The notes under the pieces: generated by a model | Told to the model about the DNA's origin: nothing | The model's database searches: none | Seen by the model: the letters and a program-made list of their open reading frames with translations, nothing else | Position numbers and translations under genes: made by a program | Source of the DNA: an uncultured Acidimicrobiales bacterium | GTDB lineage: Bacteria; Actinomycetota; Acidimicrobiia; Acidimicrobiales; SHLQ01 | Direction of reading: 5' to 3' | Assembly: GCA_938041035.1 (NCBI GenBank) | Contig: CALHYX010000035.1 | Span: 1 to 64,000, forward strand | DNA length: 64,000 bases | Shown: positions 12,101 through 19,265 of the stretch, piece by piece | Layout: each line of letters opens with the position of its first letter | Numbering within the stretch: the stretch's first letter is position 1

Positions 12101-13870
12101 GCCGGGCTGAGCCAGGGTGCCGGTGTTGTTGTACCGAGCCCACGACGAGAAGTACTGGTTGGGTTCGATCGGACCGTTGCCGGAGTGATAGTAGGTCTGG
12201 CCGTTCACGTAGCCGCCGAGGCCACCGCTGGAGCTCACGAACCGGGTGAAGTACTTCGAGTAGGAGCCGGTGTTGCGCAGCTGGAGGGTCGTGTTGCGGC
12301 AGTTGTTGCCGCCGGGCTCGCCGTAGGTGCCGGGTTCGACCCCATCGCCGTAGTTCGAGAGCGGGTTGCCGTCGGCGTCGGTCGCATCGGGGTCGAAGTT
12401 GGCGACGCAGTTGGTGATCGGGAGGTCACCGCTGTTGTCGACCTCGCCACAGAACGGGGCGCTGTAGCCGGCCGCGGCATCGGCCGCATCACAGGCGGCG
12501 GAGGGGTCGTACCGGTCGATGTCCTCATACGGGAACCAGAGGTACATCCAGCCCGAGAGCACGTAGTAGGGCGGGGTCAGGGCGGTGGAGTTGTTCGACC
12601 CGGTGTCGGGGAAGGTGGAGCCGGACGTGTCGGCGCCGGTGATCGACACCTCGATCGGGGTGCCCGGGCCGCCGGGCTGGGCGCAGGCCCAGTCGCCGGA
12701 GTTCGGGGTCGAGTTCACGAGCGTGCGCGACCCGCCGGGCTTGCCGTACGGGATCGGACGGCCGCCGTGGTTGTTCCAGAAGCAGTAGGTCGTGCTGCCG
12801 CCGTTGGTCCAGTGGCTCTGGAGCTCGTAGTTGGGCACGGTGGTGTTCGTGCCCTGCACGTACACGATGTCGTCGAAGGTGATCGGGTCCGAGGTCAGAG
12901 CCATCGAGCCCTTGCCGTCGGTGGTCGCGTCGACCTCGACGGTGAAGTAGTAGCGGTAGGTGATGCCCGGCTCGTTGTCGTCCGGGTCGTTCGGATCGTT
13001 GATCCGTTCGATCGGACCGATGTAGTTGGGGCCGTACTTGTTCTTGGCGGCGTCGTAGCGGGGCAGGGCCGAGATGTAGGTGGTGCTGTCGTCCTTCAGG
13101 TCGTTCGTGTCGACGCCGGTGATGTCCGGATTTTCGGTGACAACCGTGCAGCCGACCGAAGCGTCGGGGCAGATTTCGTCGGTGGCGGTGAAGGACGCCT
13201 CGTTCTTTGAGGTCGCGTTCACCCGCACCTCGGTGCGCATGAAGATGGTCTGGGTCGGGCCGGTGAGTCGCCCGATGTTGCAGGTGATGGTCCAGCCCCC
13301 GGCGCCGTCCGAGACGATGGCCGACTGCGGCGTGTAGGGGTTTCCGGTGTCGGGGTTGGTTCCTGTCCGACAGGCGAACGGAAGCTGCACGAACTCGATG
13401 TCGGCATCGGGGCCGCTCGGGGTGATGGTCTGGGTGAAGTAGACGTCATCGACGTACTCGGGTCCGCCGGGGTCACCGGGGCCCAGCAGGTTCGATACCG
13501 CGATCGACGTGCCGAAGCTGACGATGTCGTTGGTTCGTACGACATTGTCGCCCGGGCCGCAGTCGTTTCCGGGGTACGGGACCGGCGGGGCCGCGGGGGC
13601 GGCGCCGCCACATTCGCCGAGACCGTCGAAAACCGCGGTGCCGGTCTCGATGGGGTTACCGGTGGGGCCGGGGACGGTGCCGAGGGTGACCACCGGGTTA
13701 CCGGATTGCGCGAGCACGGCGGGCTGCGGGATGACCGGGCTAAAAGACAGCAGTGCCGCGAGGACGACAAGGGCGAGCACGGACCGGCTGAACCTGCCCG
13801 CGCCGATCGGACGGCGGCGCCTGGTGGGTGCGGTTCGGGGGTTGCCGATGGGTCGGCTAGTGGTGCGCAC
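3143..13870 (-). CDS. Giant secreted DUF11-repeat surface protein with sortase-like anchor
   Basis: About 3,575 residues from the chosen GTG start at 13870, which has a GAGG ribosome site 5 bases upstream; the frame stays open to 14212, but that extension is low-complexity (VGTALVGTALVG) and overlaps the regulatory region. Residues 26-55 form a signal peptide (arginines, then a hydrophobic stretch, AVLA|Q). A long N-terminal ectodomain of about 1,100 residues is rich in Gly, Asn and Tyr with several Cys. An SdrB-like domain follows near residues 1165-1230 (SLGDFVWFDYDDDG, then GRYLFEDLVEGSYVV). Then come about 15 DUF11-type repeats (residues about 1335-3515), mostly of about 157 residues. The end is a Pro-rich linker, IAFTG (3541-3545), a hydrophobic helix and GRRRREN, resembling the LAXTG signal of class E sortases. 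Role as adhesin or surface layer component is inference. Confidence 0.85.
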   Translation of the reverse strand: MRTTSRPIGNPRTAPTRRRRPIGAGRFSRSVLALVVLAALLSFSPVIPQPAVLAQSGNPVVTLGTVPGPTGNPIETGTAVFDGLGECGGAAPAAPPVPYPGNDCGPGDNVVRTNDIVSFGTSIAVSNLLGPGDPGGPEYVDDVYFTQTITPSGPDADIEFVQLPFACRTGTNPDTGNPYTPQSAIVSDGAGGWTITCNIGRLTGPTQTIFMRTEVRVNATSKNEASFTATDEICPDASVGCTVVTENPDITGVDTNDLKDDSTTYISALPRYDAAKNKYGPNYIGPIERINDPNDPDDNEPGITYRYYFTVEVDATTDGKGSMALTSDPITFDDIVYVQGTNTTVPNYELQSHWTNGGSTTYCFWNNHGGRPIPYGKPGGSRTLVNSTPNSGDWACAQPGGPGTPIEVSITGADTSGSTFPDTGSNNSTALTPPYYVLSGWMYLWFPYEDIDRYDPSAACDAADAAAGYSAPFCGEVDNSGDLPITNCVANFDPDATDADGNPLSNYGDGVEPGTYGEPGGNNCRNTTLQLRNTGSYSKYFTRFVSSSGGLGGYVNGQTYYHSGNGPIEPNQYFSSWARYNNTGTLAQPGAGVCEKIDNITYSLAPIQSGGAWVPQVGGQTAPAFARTTLEYPADQGYLTIEYASGPAGTPPTGAVPWDNDHLNGGLDPLSGLYNGSTYNNQRSSGCTDAEGNWTSDPYSFDADPTTSLGKIRAIRVVMPDGTPLVAGNRLALQLQLQARNTFNGGPYDGQLIPAGTIVPNMSAWRTDNRNGGVWNGTVYNPNTDSSSDGDRLIFSRGFVRLEKHLVPYNTPWDEVDPADYDATQTDLAGEPFQFRLQPAAISNTDPASGNMTNVTVTDVLPAELTYDPVCTAAVSAYGPPIIQPNTPNPGETTLIWNLGTVVPNTQLDPIDFCVDSDPLAPDGTSAVNTAIIASDEDTSTDAQRSGSATVLLAQIGEFRMAKRVDTSLDPEDNPQEYTVEWLNSSDFVTLDAPVSIDVFPHLLDGPTEGSGAPRSPESDFTGTVELNGAATASVAGDFLYTKRAAVDIQGDPAHATNPFQSAPYDLSNPNLGPLPDIDDDGEADSGATVWCLDTDFGTPGCPASYAEATGLMFVATDEVGPGQMGDYTFRLDALGNDSGDFYANRASGFTPSLPGQVNQTNTVVVEVVSLSLGDFVWFDYDDDGTYDPGQGEIPVPDGVVIELRDGVTGAPLGPTTTTVNGRYLFEDLVEGSYVVAIPATEFIAGGLLEDFVPSTPFSPSDDDANEDLDQNGYQGAGGVVLTDPVTLAFNTGPPDPITGDVVVTGTEPIGDDVAGVDFFSLDELSNLTVDIGLVGPAEIDLVKDVLDDDANTTPGIYVPTGDPVSWTYTVANTGDVDLFTVTVTDDQVAAADISCPTHLADTDGNNVIDILRVGDIVVCTASGTAIDGQYTNTGDVIGTTPTGGTAEDDDPANYYGFETGIDIEKTTNGDDADTTSGPQIGSGGAVTWTYTVTNTGNVDLAQVAVTDDIVAATEIDCGGTGSNIIALLAPGATNAVTCVATGSAAPDQYENTGTATGNPVDADGDDLPGLTDPTADDPSHYYGIAPSVDIEKDTNGDDADTTTGPLVPVGDPVTWTYVVENDGNVPLTAVTVGDDQLAATAISCDPINSDAGGDNVIDLLLPKQTVTCTATGTATLGEYENNSDVVATPAFPTDGATDYDPTDPGSWPADAADYTDVPGAGNQVDADPSHYWGFDGVPGIDIEKSTNTLDSDLPSGSFIITGGGVAWHYDVTNTGDFALAGVAVTDSVIPDSDIVCPAHNSDVGGDNIIDILLPDETVTCVAIGTAIIVPPDGQYSNRADTSGNPVFPVDPPPGFDPGDPSTYPTDAADYVDAPGEPDPTDADLSHYFSADPADPAIDVEKDTNGFQADDPPGPYLDAGDAITWTFVVENLGGYTLAPVTVVDDQLAAAAISCEAHHDDAGGDNVIDLMFPGDRVTCTATGSASTVGQYANVVSVIGDPVTPVGCTCVPGDYTTWPTDPSSYQPAEDADGEPLPPTTEADPSHYFGAEPGITLEKDTNGDDADTPTGPFITSGDPVTWTYVVENTGNTPLGAVTVTDDQVAAADITCPASLADTGGDNVIDILLPGEIVSCIATDVAVGGQYANESDVTGNPVYPTNPGPDFDAADSTTYPTNPADYADIAWAADQIDDDPSHYYGYGAAIDIEKDTNGDDADATSGPFIDQGDTVTWTYVVRNTGNLALADVAMLDDQLPATAISCPAVNGDFDGNNVIALLLPDQSVTCTATAPAGTVGVYENTVQTTGNPVYPSAPGPGFDPDDPATYPTDPNAYDDVPGIPAPTDDDPSHYFGADPSVMLEKATNGIDADTPTGPFLAVGDAVTWTYTVTNDGNVPLTGVAVTDDIVAAADISCAASLADAGGDNVIDVLMPDEVVICTATGVATDGQYANVGDVTGQPAFPTAPGPGFDPADPATYPTDPAGYDDITDPATGDPIAAEEADDPSHYYAFDAAITLEKATNGVDADSPTGPFVDQGDTVTWTYTVSNTGNVPLANATVTDNVVAAADISCAASILDADGDNVIDVLLPTEVVVCTATAPADTVGQYANIGDVSGDPVFPTAPGPDFDPDDPTTYPTDPGDYAAVPDPTTGDPLPSATADDPSHYFGADPSVTLDKATNGDDADTPTGPFVDQGDTVTWTYTVTNDGNVPLAAITVTDDVVDAADISCAASLADAGGDNVIDVLMPTEVVVCTATAPADTVGQYANIGDVTGQPAFPTAPGPDFDPADPATYPTDPAGYDDITDPATGDPLPPQEADDPSHYFGADPSVNLQKATNGADADTPTGVGIPIGSTVTWTYTVTNDGNVPLTGVAVTDDIVAAADISCAASLADAGGDNVIDVLMPGEFVLCTATGVATAGQYANIGDVTGQPAFPTAPGPDFDPADPTTYPTDPAGYDDITDPATGDPLPPEEDDDPSHYFGADPGLGVQKATNGADADFPTGPAVAVGDPVTWTYTITNDSNTAFAPATVTDDQLSAADISCAALHGDPGGDNVIDLMLPGDAVVCTATGVATAGQYANTVTVSGQPVFPIAPGPDFDPADPATYPADPTAYEPPIDPDTGLPVPPIDVVDPSHYIGVEPGVSIQKFVNGADANTSPGINIDNGTDVVWTYVVTNTGDTALVNVTVADDKGVPVDCGDGTQVIALLVPGEQVTCTGEGVVEPGPYANVGIVGGTPAFPTDPGPLFDPTDPTSWPTDPAAYDPVLNPTTGNPIPGPTDSDPAHHFGNGPAIDLVKEICSLDNPADCDPTDDSHWVDSKLHLDGTTQVWRIVVTNTGNVDLTDVDVSDPLIPACATVVGDLAAGESVTITCESAIDTAPFENTATATGSGPTGQPVDADDRATLTPPPELVITKSVDDAVVQTGDTVTYTIVVTNVGEGDATGTVAVDQLPVGLVFQSVVTVGADVVHDPSTNTLTWTIGDLASGGEATLSYRATATSASGSLDNTIVVSADQSEPVGTLDDNTAVAQISIVQPPAPPPPPTPPRSGPPIAFTGASTLIVVSVALMLLLLGGAFVTVGRRRREN
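3330..9860 (-). repeat. Tandem DUF11-type repeat array inside the giant gene, period about 470 bp
   Basis: Each unit reads (I/L)EK.TNG.DAD...TGP..., VTWTYTVTN.GN.PL..V.VTDD, a Cys pair (ISC and CTAT), GGDNVIDVLLP, then DPSHYFG. The marker encoding PSHYFG recurs at about 4950, 5418, 5889, 6360 and 6829, a step of 460-470 bases. Units covering roughly 4900-6800 are the most alike at protein level; the outer units are more divergent. I count 15 units, the last being a canonical DUF11 domain without the Asp-rich tail. Confidence 0.9.
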
Positions 13871-14072
13871 GTGAGCCTCGCGGGGGTGGTCAGCTGATGT
13901 CGGACAGCTGGCCCGACCCACCTCCTGTCGGCCTCCAAGCAGCAAACGTGAGAAGACCGTCAGTGCCAAAGGGTCACCGAAAATCGACGGGCGATTCGTG
14001 ACCTTGGGTGCAGCTCGCCGTACGCTCGCTCCACGGCGGTACCTACTGCTGTTTCCGATACGCGCGATACCC

Positions 14073-14117
14073 ACAAGCGCGGTACCTACAAGCGCGGTAC
14101 CCACAAGCGCGGTACCT
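14073..14117. repeat. Three tandem 15-bp units in a divergent promoter region
   Basis: The unit ACAAGCGCGGTACCY occurs three times head to tail (14073-14087, 14088-14102, 14103-14117), differing only at the last base. Each contains the palindrome GGTACC. The array lies between the divergent giant gene and the monooxygenase gene, ending 22 bases before the latter's ATG. Being a multiple of three it stays open in both flanking reading frames, which creates spurious N-terminal extensions. Confidence 0.85.
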
Positions 14118-14138
14118 ACGACGACCGGGAGACCACCC

Positions 14139-14429
14139 ATGATCATCATCGCCGGCACGATCGATCTCGATCCCGATGCCCTCGACACGGCCTGGGCGGC
14201 GATCGTCCCCATGATGGCGGCCAGCCGGGCCGAAGCCGGATGCCACGAGTACGTCTTCAGCCTCGATCACGAGACGCCGGGTCGGCTCCGGCTCTACGAG
14301 CTGTGGGAGGACGAGCCGGCACTGGAGGCTCATCAACAGAGTGCCCACATGGCCACCTATCGAGCCGCCATGGAATCGGTCCCTACGACCGGTCGCGATA
14401 TTCGCCTGTTTCACGCCACGGCGAAGTAG
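14139..14429 (+). CDS. Putative quinol monooxygenase, antibiotic biosynthesis monooxygenase (ABM) fold
   Basis: 96 residues starting MIIIAGTIDLDPD; GGGAG lies 7 bases before the ATG, which favours this start over an in-frame GTG at 13998 that would translate the 15-bp repeats. Length and pattern fit the YgiN-like ABM family: strand IIIAGTI, helix with ASRAEAGCHEYVFS, then RLRLYELWEDEPALEAHQQSAHM. Such dimeric ferredoxin-like proteins oxidise quinols or small aromatics without a cofactor; the substrate is unknown. It stands alone, divergent from the giant surface gene and 146 bases before serA. Confidence 0.8.
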   Translation: MIIIAGTIDLDPDALDTAWAAIVPMMAASRAEAGCHEYVFSLDHETPGRLRLYELWEDEPALEAHQQSAHMATYRAAMESVPTTGRDIRLFHATAK

Positions 14430-14575
14430 GTCCGACACCGTTCCTGCCCACCTTCCTGCCCACCTGACGGGAAGCCCTTTTCCGCCCTCCGGCTTTCCGG
14501 TACCTTGCGGCGGTTGACCTCCCGACCTCGTGATCCGCTTTGCGCCGGTTTCGAGCTTCGCCCGAAGGACCCGCC

Positions 14576-15796
14576 ATGAAGATTCTGTTCGCCGACTCCG
14601 CCGAGGAGTCCGGCCGCGACTACCTCGCCGACCTCGGCCACGAGTGCACCTACGAACCGGGTCTGAAAGCCGACGAGCTGCCCGACGCGATCAGCGATCA
14701 TCAGGTACTGGTCGTGCGCAGCACGAAGGTGTCCGCCGATACCATCGCCGCCGCCGGCTCGCTGGAGCTGATCGTGCGCGCCGGGGCCGGCACCAACACG
14801 ATCGACACCCAAGCCGCCGCCGACGCCGGTATCTACGTGTGCAACGTGCCGGGTAAGAACGCCATCGCCGTCGCCGAACTCACCCTCGGACTACTGCTCG
14901 CCATCGACCGCCGCATCGGCGAGAACACCGCCGACCTGCGCGCCGGCTACTGGAACAAGTCGATCTACGCCAAGGCCGACGGGCTGTACGGCAAGCAGAT
15001 GGCGATCGTCGGTCTCGGCGACATCGGCCTGGCCGTGGCCGAACGGGCCAAGGCCTTCGGCATAAGCGTTTCGGCGATGCGGCGACCCAATCGGTCCGCC
15101 GAAACCGAACAACGCATCCGCCGCATCGGCATCCGTCTGGTCGAGGACCTGGACGAGCTGTTGCACGACGCCGACATCGTCTCGGTGCACGTTCCCTCCA
15201 ACAGCGAGACCTCCGGCATGATCGATGCGGCCTTCCTGGCCCGAATGCCCGAGGGGTCGATCCTGCTCAACACTTCGCGCGGCGACGTCATCGACGAAGC
15301 GGCGCTGCTCGATGCGCTCAACGGGCGAGACATTCGTGCCGGTCTCGACGTGTTCGTCAACGAGCCACCAGCCGGCTCCGGCAACTTTGACTCCGCGATC
15401 GCGCAACATCCGAGCGTCGTCGGCACCCACCACATCGGCGCCTCGACGACGCAGGCTCAGCGGGCGATCGCCGACGGCACCATCTCGGTCATTCAGGCCT
15501 TCACCGAAGGCCGGGCCGAGAACTGCGTGAACATGGCGCGATTCACCCACGGCACCCACACCCTTTCGGTCCGCCACCTCGATCGGGTGGGCGTGCTCGC
15601 GCAGGTCCTCGAAATCCTGCGCACCGCTGGACACAACGTGCAGCGCATGCAGAACCAGGTGTTCGACGGCGGCCATGCGGCCGTCGCCGCCATGGAGATC
15701 GTCGGCGGCCCGACCGACGCGGTGCTCGACAAGCTCGGCAAGATCGACGAGGTCATCGCCGTCACGGTGCGAGAGCGCAACGGGGAACAGCGATGA
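14576..15796 (+). CDS. serA: D-3-phosphoglycerate dehydrogenase
   Basis: 406 residues from ATG 14576 (MKILFADS); a GAAGGA ribosome site lies about 7 bases upstream. It catalyses the first step of serine synthesis, NAD-dependent oxidation of 3-phosphoglycerate. Visible features: a D-isomer-specific dehydrogenase fold, NAD-binding GLGDIG near residue 148, catalytic Arg in NTSRGDVIDE, and the His in THHIGASTTQAQ. The C-terminal ACT-like domain starts near residue 325 (HTLSVRHLDRVGVLAQVLEIL) and probably gives serine feedback control. It is the short form, lacking the extra allosteric domain of the mycobacterial enzyme. The stop overlaps the next gene by 4 bases (ATGA), indicating translational coupling. 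Confidence 0.93.
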   Translation: MKILFADSAEESGRDYLADLGHECTYEPGLKADELPDAISDHQVLVVRSTKVSADTIAAAGSLELIVRAGAGTNTIDTQAAADAGIYVCNVPGKNAIAVAELTLGLLLAIDRRIGENTADLRAGYWNKSIYAKADGLYGKQMAIVGLGDIGLAVAERAKAFGISVSAMRRPNRSAETEQRIRRIGIRLVEDLDELLHDADIVSVHVPSNSETSGMIDAAFLARMPEGSILLNTSRGDVIDEAALLDALNGRDIRAGLDVFVNEPPAGSGNFDSAIAQHPSVVGTHHIGASTTQAQRAIADGTISVIQAFTEGRAENCVNMARFTHGTHTLSVRHLDRVGVLAQVLEILRTAGHNVQRMQNQVFDGGHAAVAAMEIVGGPTDAVLDKLGKIDEVIAVTVRERNGEQR

Positions 15797-17043
15797 TCGT
15801 TCGCCCAACCCACGGGCACCTGGTGAGCGCGGCCTGGAGCGACCGGGTCCCCTCCCCCGCCTACGACGCCATGACCGCGGACGAACGCCGTCGGGTCATC
15901 GCCGACCACCCCGACAGCTACCTCAACGTGACCCGCTCCCTCGAAGATCTCGAGGAGGGCGATCTCACCACGGCCGATCAACTGCTCGCGACCTGCCGCG
16001 CACAACTCGATCGGCTCGTGGCCGGCGGTGCGTTCACCTCCCGGTCGACAGCCACGGTGTATCGCTATCGACTGGAGGTCGAGGGCCACACCCAGATCTC
16101 CGCCGTCGTCGAACTGTCGGTGGACGCCATCCGCTCGGGCGCGATCCGGCCCCACGAACACGTCCGCACCGAGCGGGCCGAGGTCCTCGCCCGCCATCTC
16201 GGTGTCGTCGGGGCCCAGTCCAGCCCGATCGCCGTCGCCGCTCGCCCCGTCCCGGGATTCGACGCGGCGTTGGCCGACGAACCCAACGCCGAACCGGTGA
16301 TCGACATCACGAGCGACGACGGACTCCGCCAAACCGTGTGGGCACTCGACGACGAGCGGGCAGCCGCGATCCTGGCCGCCCTCGACGACGTCGACCTCTA
16401 CCTGATCGACGGGCACCATCGCGCCGCCGCGTCGGTCGCCCACCTCGAAACGGTGGAAGCCAGCGCGCCGTGCTCGCCCGACAACGCGGCGGCATGGATC
16501 CTCAGTGCGGTGTTTCCCGCACGTTCCCTCCGCCTGCTCGAGTTCAACCGCTGGGTATCGGAACTTCCCGTACCGGCCGACCACTTCATCGAGCGGCTGC
16601 GAGCCGTCGCGACGGTCGATGCTGTGCCCGATGCCGCGACGGCCCGCCCCTCCGACCGACCGGACTTTGCCGTGTACCTCGACGGCACGTGGTACCGCTG
16701 CACCCGAGCTATCGGCGCGGAAACGCTGTCAGGCGCCGAACTGCTCCGCGAACTCCCGCCGGTGGCGCTACAGCGCGAAGTGCTGGCCGGCTTGTTGGGC
16801 ATCGACGACCCCCAAACCGACGAGCGGCTCGAACACACACCCGGCGGCCGGGACCTCAACACCCTTGCGGCCCGGGTCGACCGGGACGGCGGCGTGGCCT
16901 TTGCCCTACCTCCACTGGTGATCGACGACGTGCTCGACCTCGCCGACGAGGGTTTCGTGCTGCCGCCGAAGTCGACCTACTTCCACCCCAAGGTTCGCTC
17001 CGGGTTGTTTCTCCGGCCGCTGGACCCGACGGTCGCTCCGTAG
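15793..17043 (+). CDS. DUF1015 family protein
   Basis: 416 residues. The family hallmark is the DGHHRAAAS motif near residue 205, preceded by YRYRLEVEGHTQ and a PHEHVRTERAE segment, and followed by a C-terminal ...GRDLNTLAARVDRDGGVAFALPP... domain. DUF1015 genes are often found next to serA in bacteria, and here the two are coupled by a 4-base overlap. The conserved DGHHR motif suggests a kinase-like or phosphotransfer role linked to serine synthesis (some archaeal members are serine kinases of the SbnI/SerK type); that assignment is inference. No signal peptide or membrane segment. Confidence 0.85.
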   Translation: MIVRPTHGHLVSAAWSDRVPSPAYDAMTADERRRVIADHPDSYLNVTRSLEDLEEGDLTTADQLLATCRAQLDRLVAGGAFTSRSTATVYRYRLEVEGHTQISAVVELSVDAIRSGAIRPHEHVRTERAEVLARHLGVVGAQSSPIAVAARPVPGFDAALADEPNAEPVIDITSDDGLRQTVWALDDERAAAILAALDDVDLYLIDGHHRAAASVAHLETVEASAPCSPDNAAAWILSAVFPARSLRLLEFNRWVSELPVPADHFIERLRAVATVDAVPDAATARPSDRPDFAVYLDGTWYRCTRAIGAETLSGAELLRELPPVALQREVLAGLLGIDDPQTDERLEHTPGGRDLNTLAARVDRDGGVAFALPPLVIDDVLDLADEGFVLPPKSTYFHPKVRSGLFLRPLDPTVAP

Positions 17044-17166
17044 CCGGGCTTCAGCGGCGGGCACCAGTCCCATCTCGGCGGTCACGGTAGTGTTCAGCCA
17101 CCCCCGCACCGTGCTTGCGCGGGGCGTCGCTGCGACGACCAACCACCCGAGTCACCCCGGAGACCA

Positions 17167-18465
17167 ATGCCCATCGAACCCGACCGGCTGCGATTCGACA
17201 CGCTGTCGTTGCACGCCGGGCACGAGCCGGACCCCGTCACGGGCGCCCGCGCCGTACCGATCTATCAGACGACGTCGTACGTCTTCGACGACACCGACCA
17301 CGCCGCGGCGTTGTTCGACCTCCAGGCTCCGGGCCACCTGTACAGCCGGCTGTCGAACCCGACGGTTGCGGTGCTCGAGGAACGACTCGCCGCGCTCGAA
17401 GGCGGCGTCGGAGCGGTGTGTACCGCCAGCGGCCAGGCGGCGCTGTTTCTTGGCGCGGCGACGATCTGTAGCGCGGGGGACCACCTCGTGGCCTCGCGCA
17501 ACATCTACGGCGGATCCCACAACGTCTTCACCCACACCCTCCCCCGGTTTGGTATCGACTGCACGTTCGTCGATCCTCGAGATCACGACGGCATCGCCGC
17601 CGCGATCCAACCGAACACCAAGCTGGTGTTCGCCGAGACACTCGGCAATCCGGGACTCGAAGTACTCGACGTCCCCGCGGTTGCCGACATCGCTCATGCC
17701 GGTGGCGTGCCGTTGATGATCGACAACACGTTCGCCACGCCGTACCTGATGCGCCCCTTCGACCATGGCGCCGACCTCGTCATGCATTCGGTGACCAAGT
17801 TCCTCGGCGGCCACGGCATCGCGCTCGGCGGGGTCGTCATCGACAGTGGACGGTTCGACTGGGAGGCGTCCGGTCGCTTCCCCACCCTCACCGAACCCTA
17901 CGAGGGGTACCACGGCATCGATTTCGCCGAGGAGTTCGGTCCCGGCGCCTTCGCCATGAGGGCCCGCGCCGAGGGTCTGCGGGATTTCGGGGCGTGTATG
18001 AGCCCCACCAACGCCTTCCACCTGCTCCAGGGCGTCGAAACCCTGCCGGTGCGCATGGACCGCCACGTGGCGAACACCCAGGCGGTGATCACCGCGCTGG
18101 TCGAGCATCCCGCCGTGAACTGGGTCCGACACCCTTCGGTGTCCGACCATCCCGATCACGATCTCGCCGCTCGTCTGTACCCGCGGGGCACGGGCGCCAT
18201 CCTGAGCTTCGGTATCGAGGGCGGCCGCGAGGCCGGGCGCCGCTTCATCGAGGCCGTACAACTCGCGTCACACCTGGCGAACATCGGCGACGCCAAGACC
18301 CTGGTGATCCACCCGGCGAGCACCACCCACCAACAGTTGTCGGCCGCCGATCTCGCCGCGTCCGGCGTGGGCGAGGATCTCATTCGATTGTCCGTGGGCC
18401 TCGAGGACCCCGCCGACATCGTGGGCGACCTCACCCGCGCGCTCAAGATCTCGCAGAAAGGCTGA
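17167..18465 (+). CDS. metY: O-acetylhomoserine (thiol)-lyase, PLP-dependent
   Basis: 432 residues, about the usual length for MetY (direct sulfhydrylation), longer than the 380-400 residue MetB/MetC enzymes. The start [18 protein letters not shown] shows the family opening, followed by the YQTTSYVF segment, YSRLSNPTV, the aromatic stacking region ASGQAAL, and the PLP lysine in [11 protein letters not shown] near residue 210. It makes homocysteine from O-acetylhomoserine and sulfide. A 123-base gap separates it from DUF1015 and contains a short hairpin (CCCCGC/GCGGGG); I could not match it to a known SAM riboswitch. It is followed closely (4 bases) by the alpha/beta hydrolase. Confidence 0.9.
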   Translation: MPIEPDRLRFDTLSLHAGHEPDPVTGARAVPIYQTTSYVFDDTDHAAALFDLQAPGHLYSRLSNPTVAVLEERLAALEGGVGAVCTASGQAALFLGAATICSAGDHLVASRNIYGGSHNVFTHTLPRFGIDCTFVDPRDHDGIAAAIQPNTKLVFAETLGNPGLEVLDVPAVADIAHAGGVPLMIDNTFATPYLMRPFDHGADLVMHSVTKFLGGHGIALGGVVIDSGRFDWEASGRFPTLTEPYEGYHGIDFAEEFGPGAFAMRARAEGLRDFGACMSPTNAFHLLQGVETLPVRMDRHVANTQAVITALVEHPAVNWVRHPSVSDHPDHDLAARLYPRGTGAILSFGIEGGREAGRRFIEAVQLASHLANIGDAKTLVIHPASTTHQQLSAADLAASGVGEDLIRLSVGLEDPADIVGDLTRALKISQKG

Positions 18466-18469
18466 GCCG

Positions 18470-19264
18470 ATGGACATCGTCGTCGACGACAAACCGGTAT
18501 TCGCCACCACCGCCGGCGGCGACCTCGAGGGTGACGGCCCGGCGGTGATACTGCTCCACGGCGCCGGAATGGACCGTTCCGTCTGGCAACTCCAGACCCG
18601 GTATCTGTCCGCCCACGGACTGCGCGCCCTCGCGGTCGACCTTCCCGGCCACGGTCGGTCCGAGGGACCGGCGCTGGAGTCGATTCCCGGGCTGGCCGAC
18701 TGGGTCGCCGCGTTGATCCCGGCCGCCGGTTTTGCGTCGGCCCACCTCGTGGGGCATTCCATGGGCGCGTTGATGGCGCTCGAGACCGCGGCGCGCCATC
18801 CGGCTGTCGTGGCCTCGATCACCATGATCGGCATCGCCGCCGCGATGCCCGTCCACCCGGATCTCCAGGCCGCCGCCGACGTCGGCGATCCCCTCGCCGC
18901 CGGCCTCATGACCTCCTGGGCCCACGGCCGGTCCGCGCACGCCGGCCAAAGCCCGGCGCCGGGGCTCTGGCTCATGGGCGGCACCAACGTCTTGATCCGC
19001 AGCACCCCCGATGGCTCACTGGGCCGCGACCTCGCCGCGTGTGCGGCCTACGCCGGCGCCGTCGACGCAGCCGGTGCGATCACCTGCCCGGCGACCTTCG
19101 TCCTCGGCCGCCAGGACAAGATGACGCCGGTTCGCGCCGCGCAGGAATTGTTGGCCGCCCTCCCGGACGCGACGGTGCACCACCTCGCCGGCGGCCACAT
19201 GCTGATGAACGAACACCCCATCGACGTCCGGCGGGCGATCATGGGCGCGGTCGGGCGCGCCTGA
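18470..19264 (+). CDS. Alpha/beta hydrolase
   Basis: 264 residues. Clear fold features: HGAGMDRSVW oxyanion segment, nucleophile serine in GHSMGA near residue 98, catalytic Asp in LGRQDKMTP, and catalytic His in GGHMLMNEHP. Lid region between about 120 and 180. The substrate cannot be read from sequence. It starts 4 bases after metY and ends 1 base before the FAD oxidoreductase, so it belongs to the amino-acid operon. It is too short and lacks the pattern of homoserine O-acetyltransferase (MetX), the partner one might expect beside MetY. Confidence 0.88.
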   Translation: MDIVVDDKPVFATTAGGDLEGDGPAVILLHGAGMDRSVWQLQTRYLSAHGLRALAVDLPGHGRSEGPALESIPGLADWVAALIPAAGFASAHLVGHSMGALMALETAARHPAVVASITMIGIAAAMPVHPDLQAAADVGDPLAAGLMTSWAHGRSAHAGQSPAPGLWLMGGTNVLIRSTPDGSLGRDLAACAAYAGAVDAAGAITCPATFVLGRQDKMTPVRAAQELLAALPDATVHHLAGGHMLMNEHPIDVRRAIMGAVGRA

Positions 19265-19265
19265 G

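Noticed and set aside
5102..13210. Two very long plus-strand open frames (about 1,100 and 1,580 residues) opposite the giant gene
   Set aside because: They are antisense to the repeat array, rich in Arg, Gly, Val and His with no recognisable domain. They exist because the GC-rich repeated gene has no stops in that frame.
13871..14212. 114-residue N-terminal extension of the giant protein to an upstream start
   Set aside because: It crosses the 15-bp repeats and lacks a signal peptide at its N-terminus; the GTG at 13870 has a ribosome site and is followed directly by a proper signal peptide.
17044..17166. SAM riboswitch before metY
   Set aside because: Only a short CCCCGC/GCGGGG hairpin is visible; no riboswitch core was recognised.
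18470..19264. Homoserine O-acetyltransferase (metX) next to metY
   Set aside because: 264 residues is too short and the MetX-specific extensions are missing; kept as a generic alpha/beta hydrolase.
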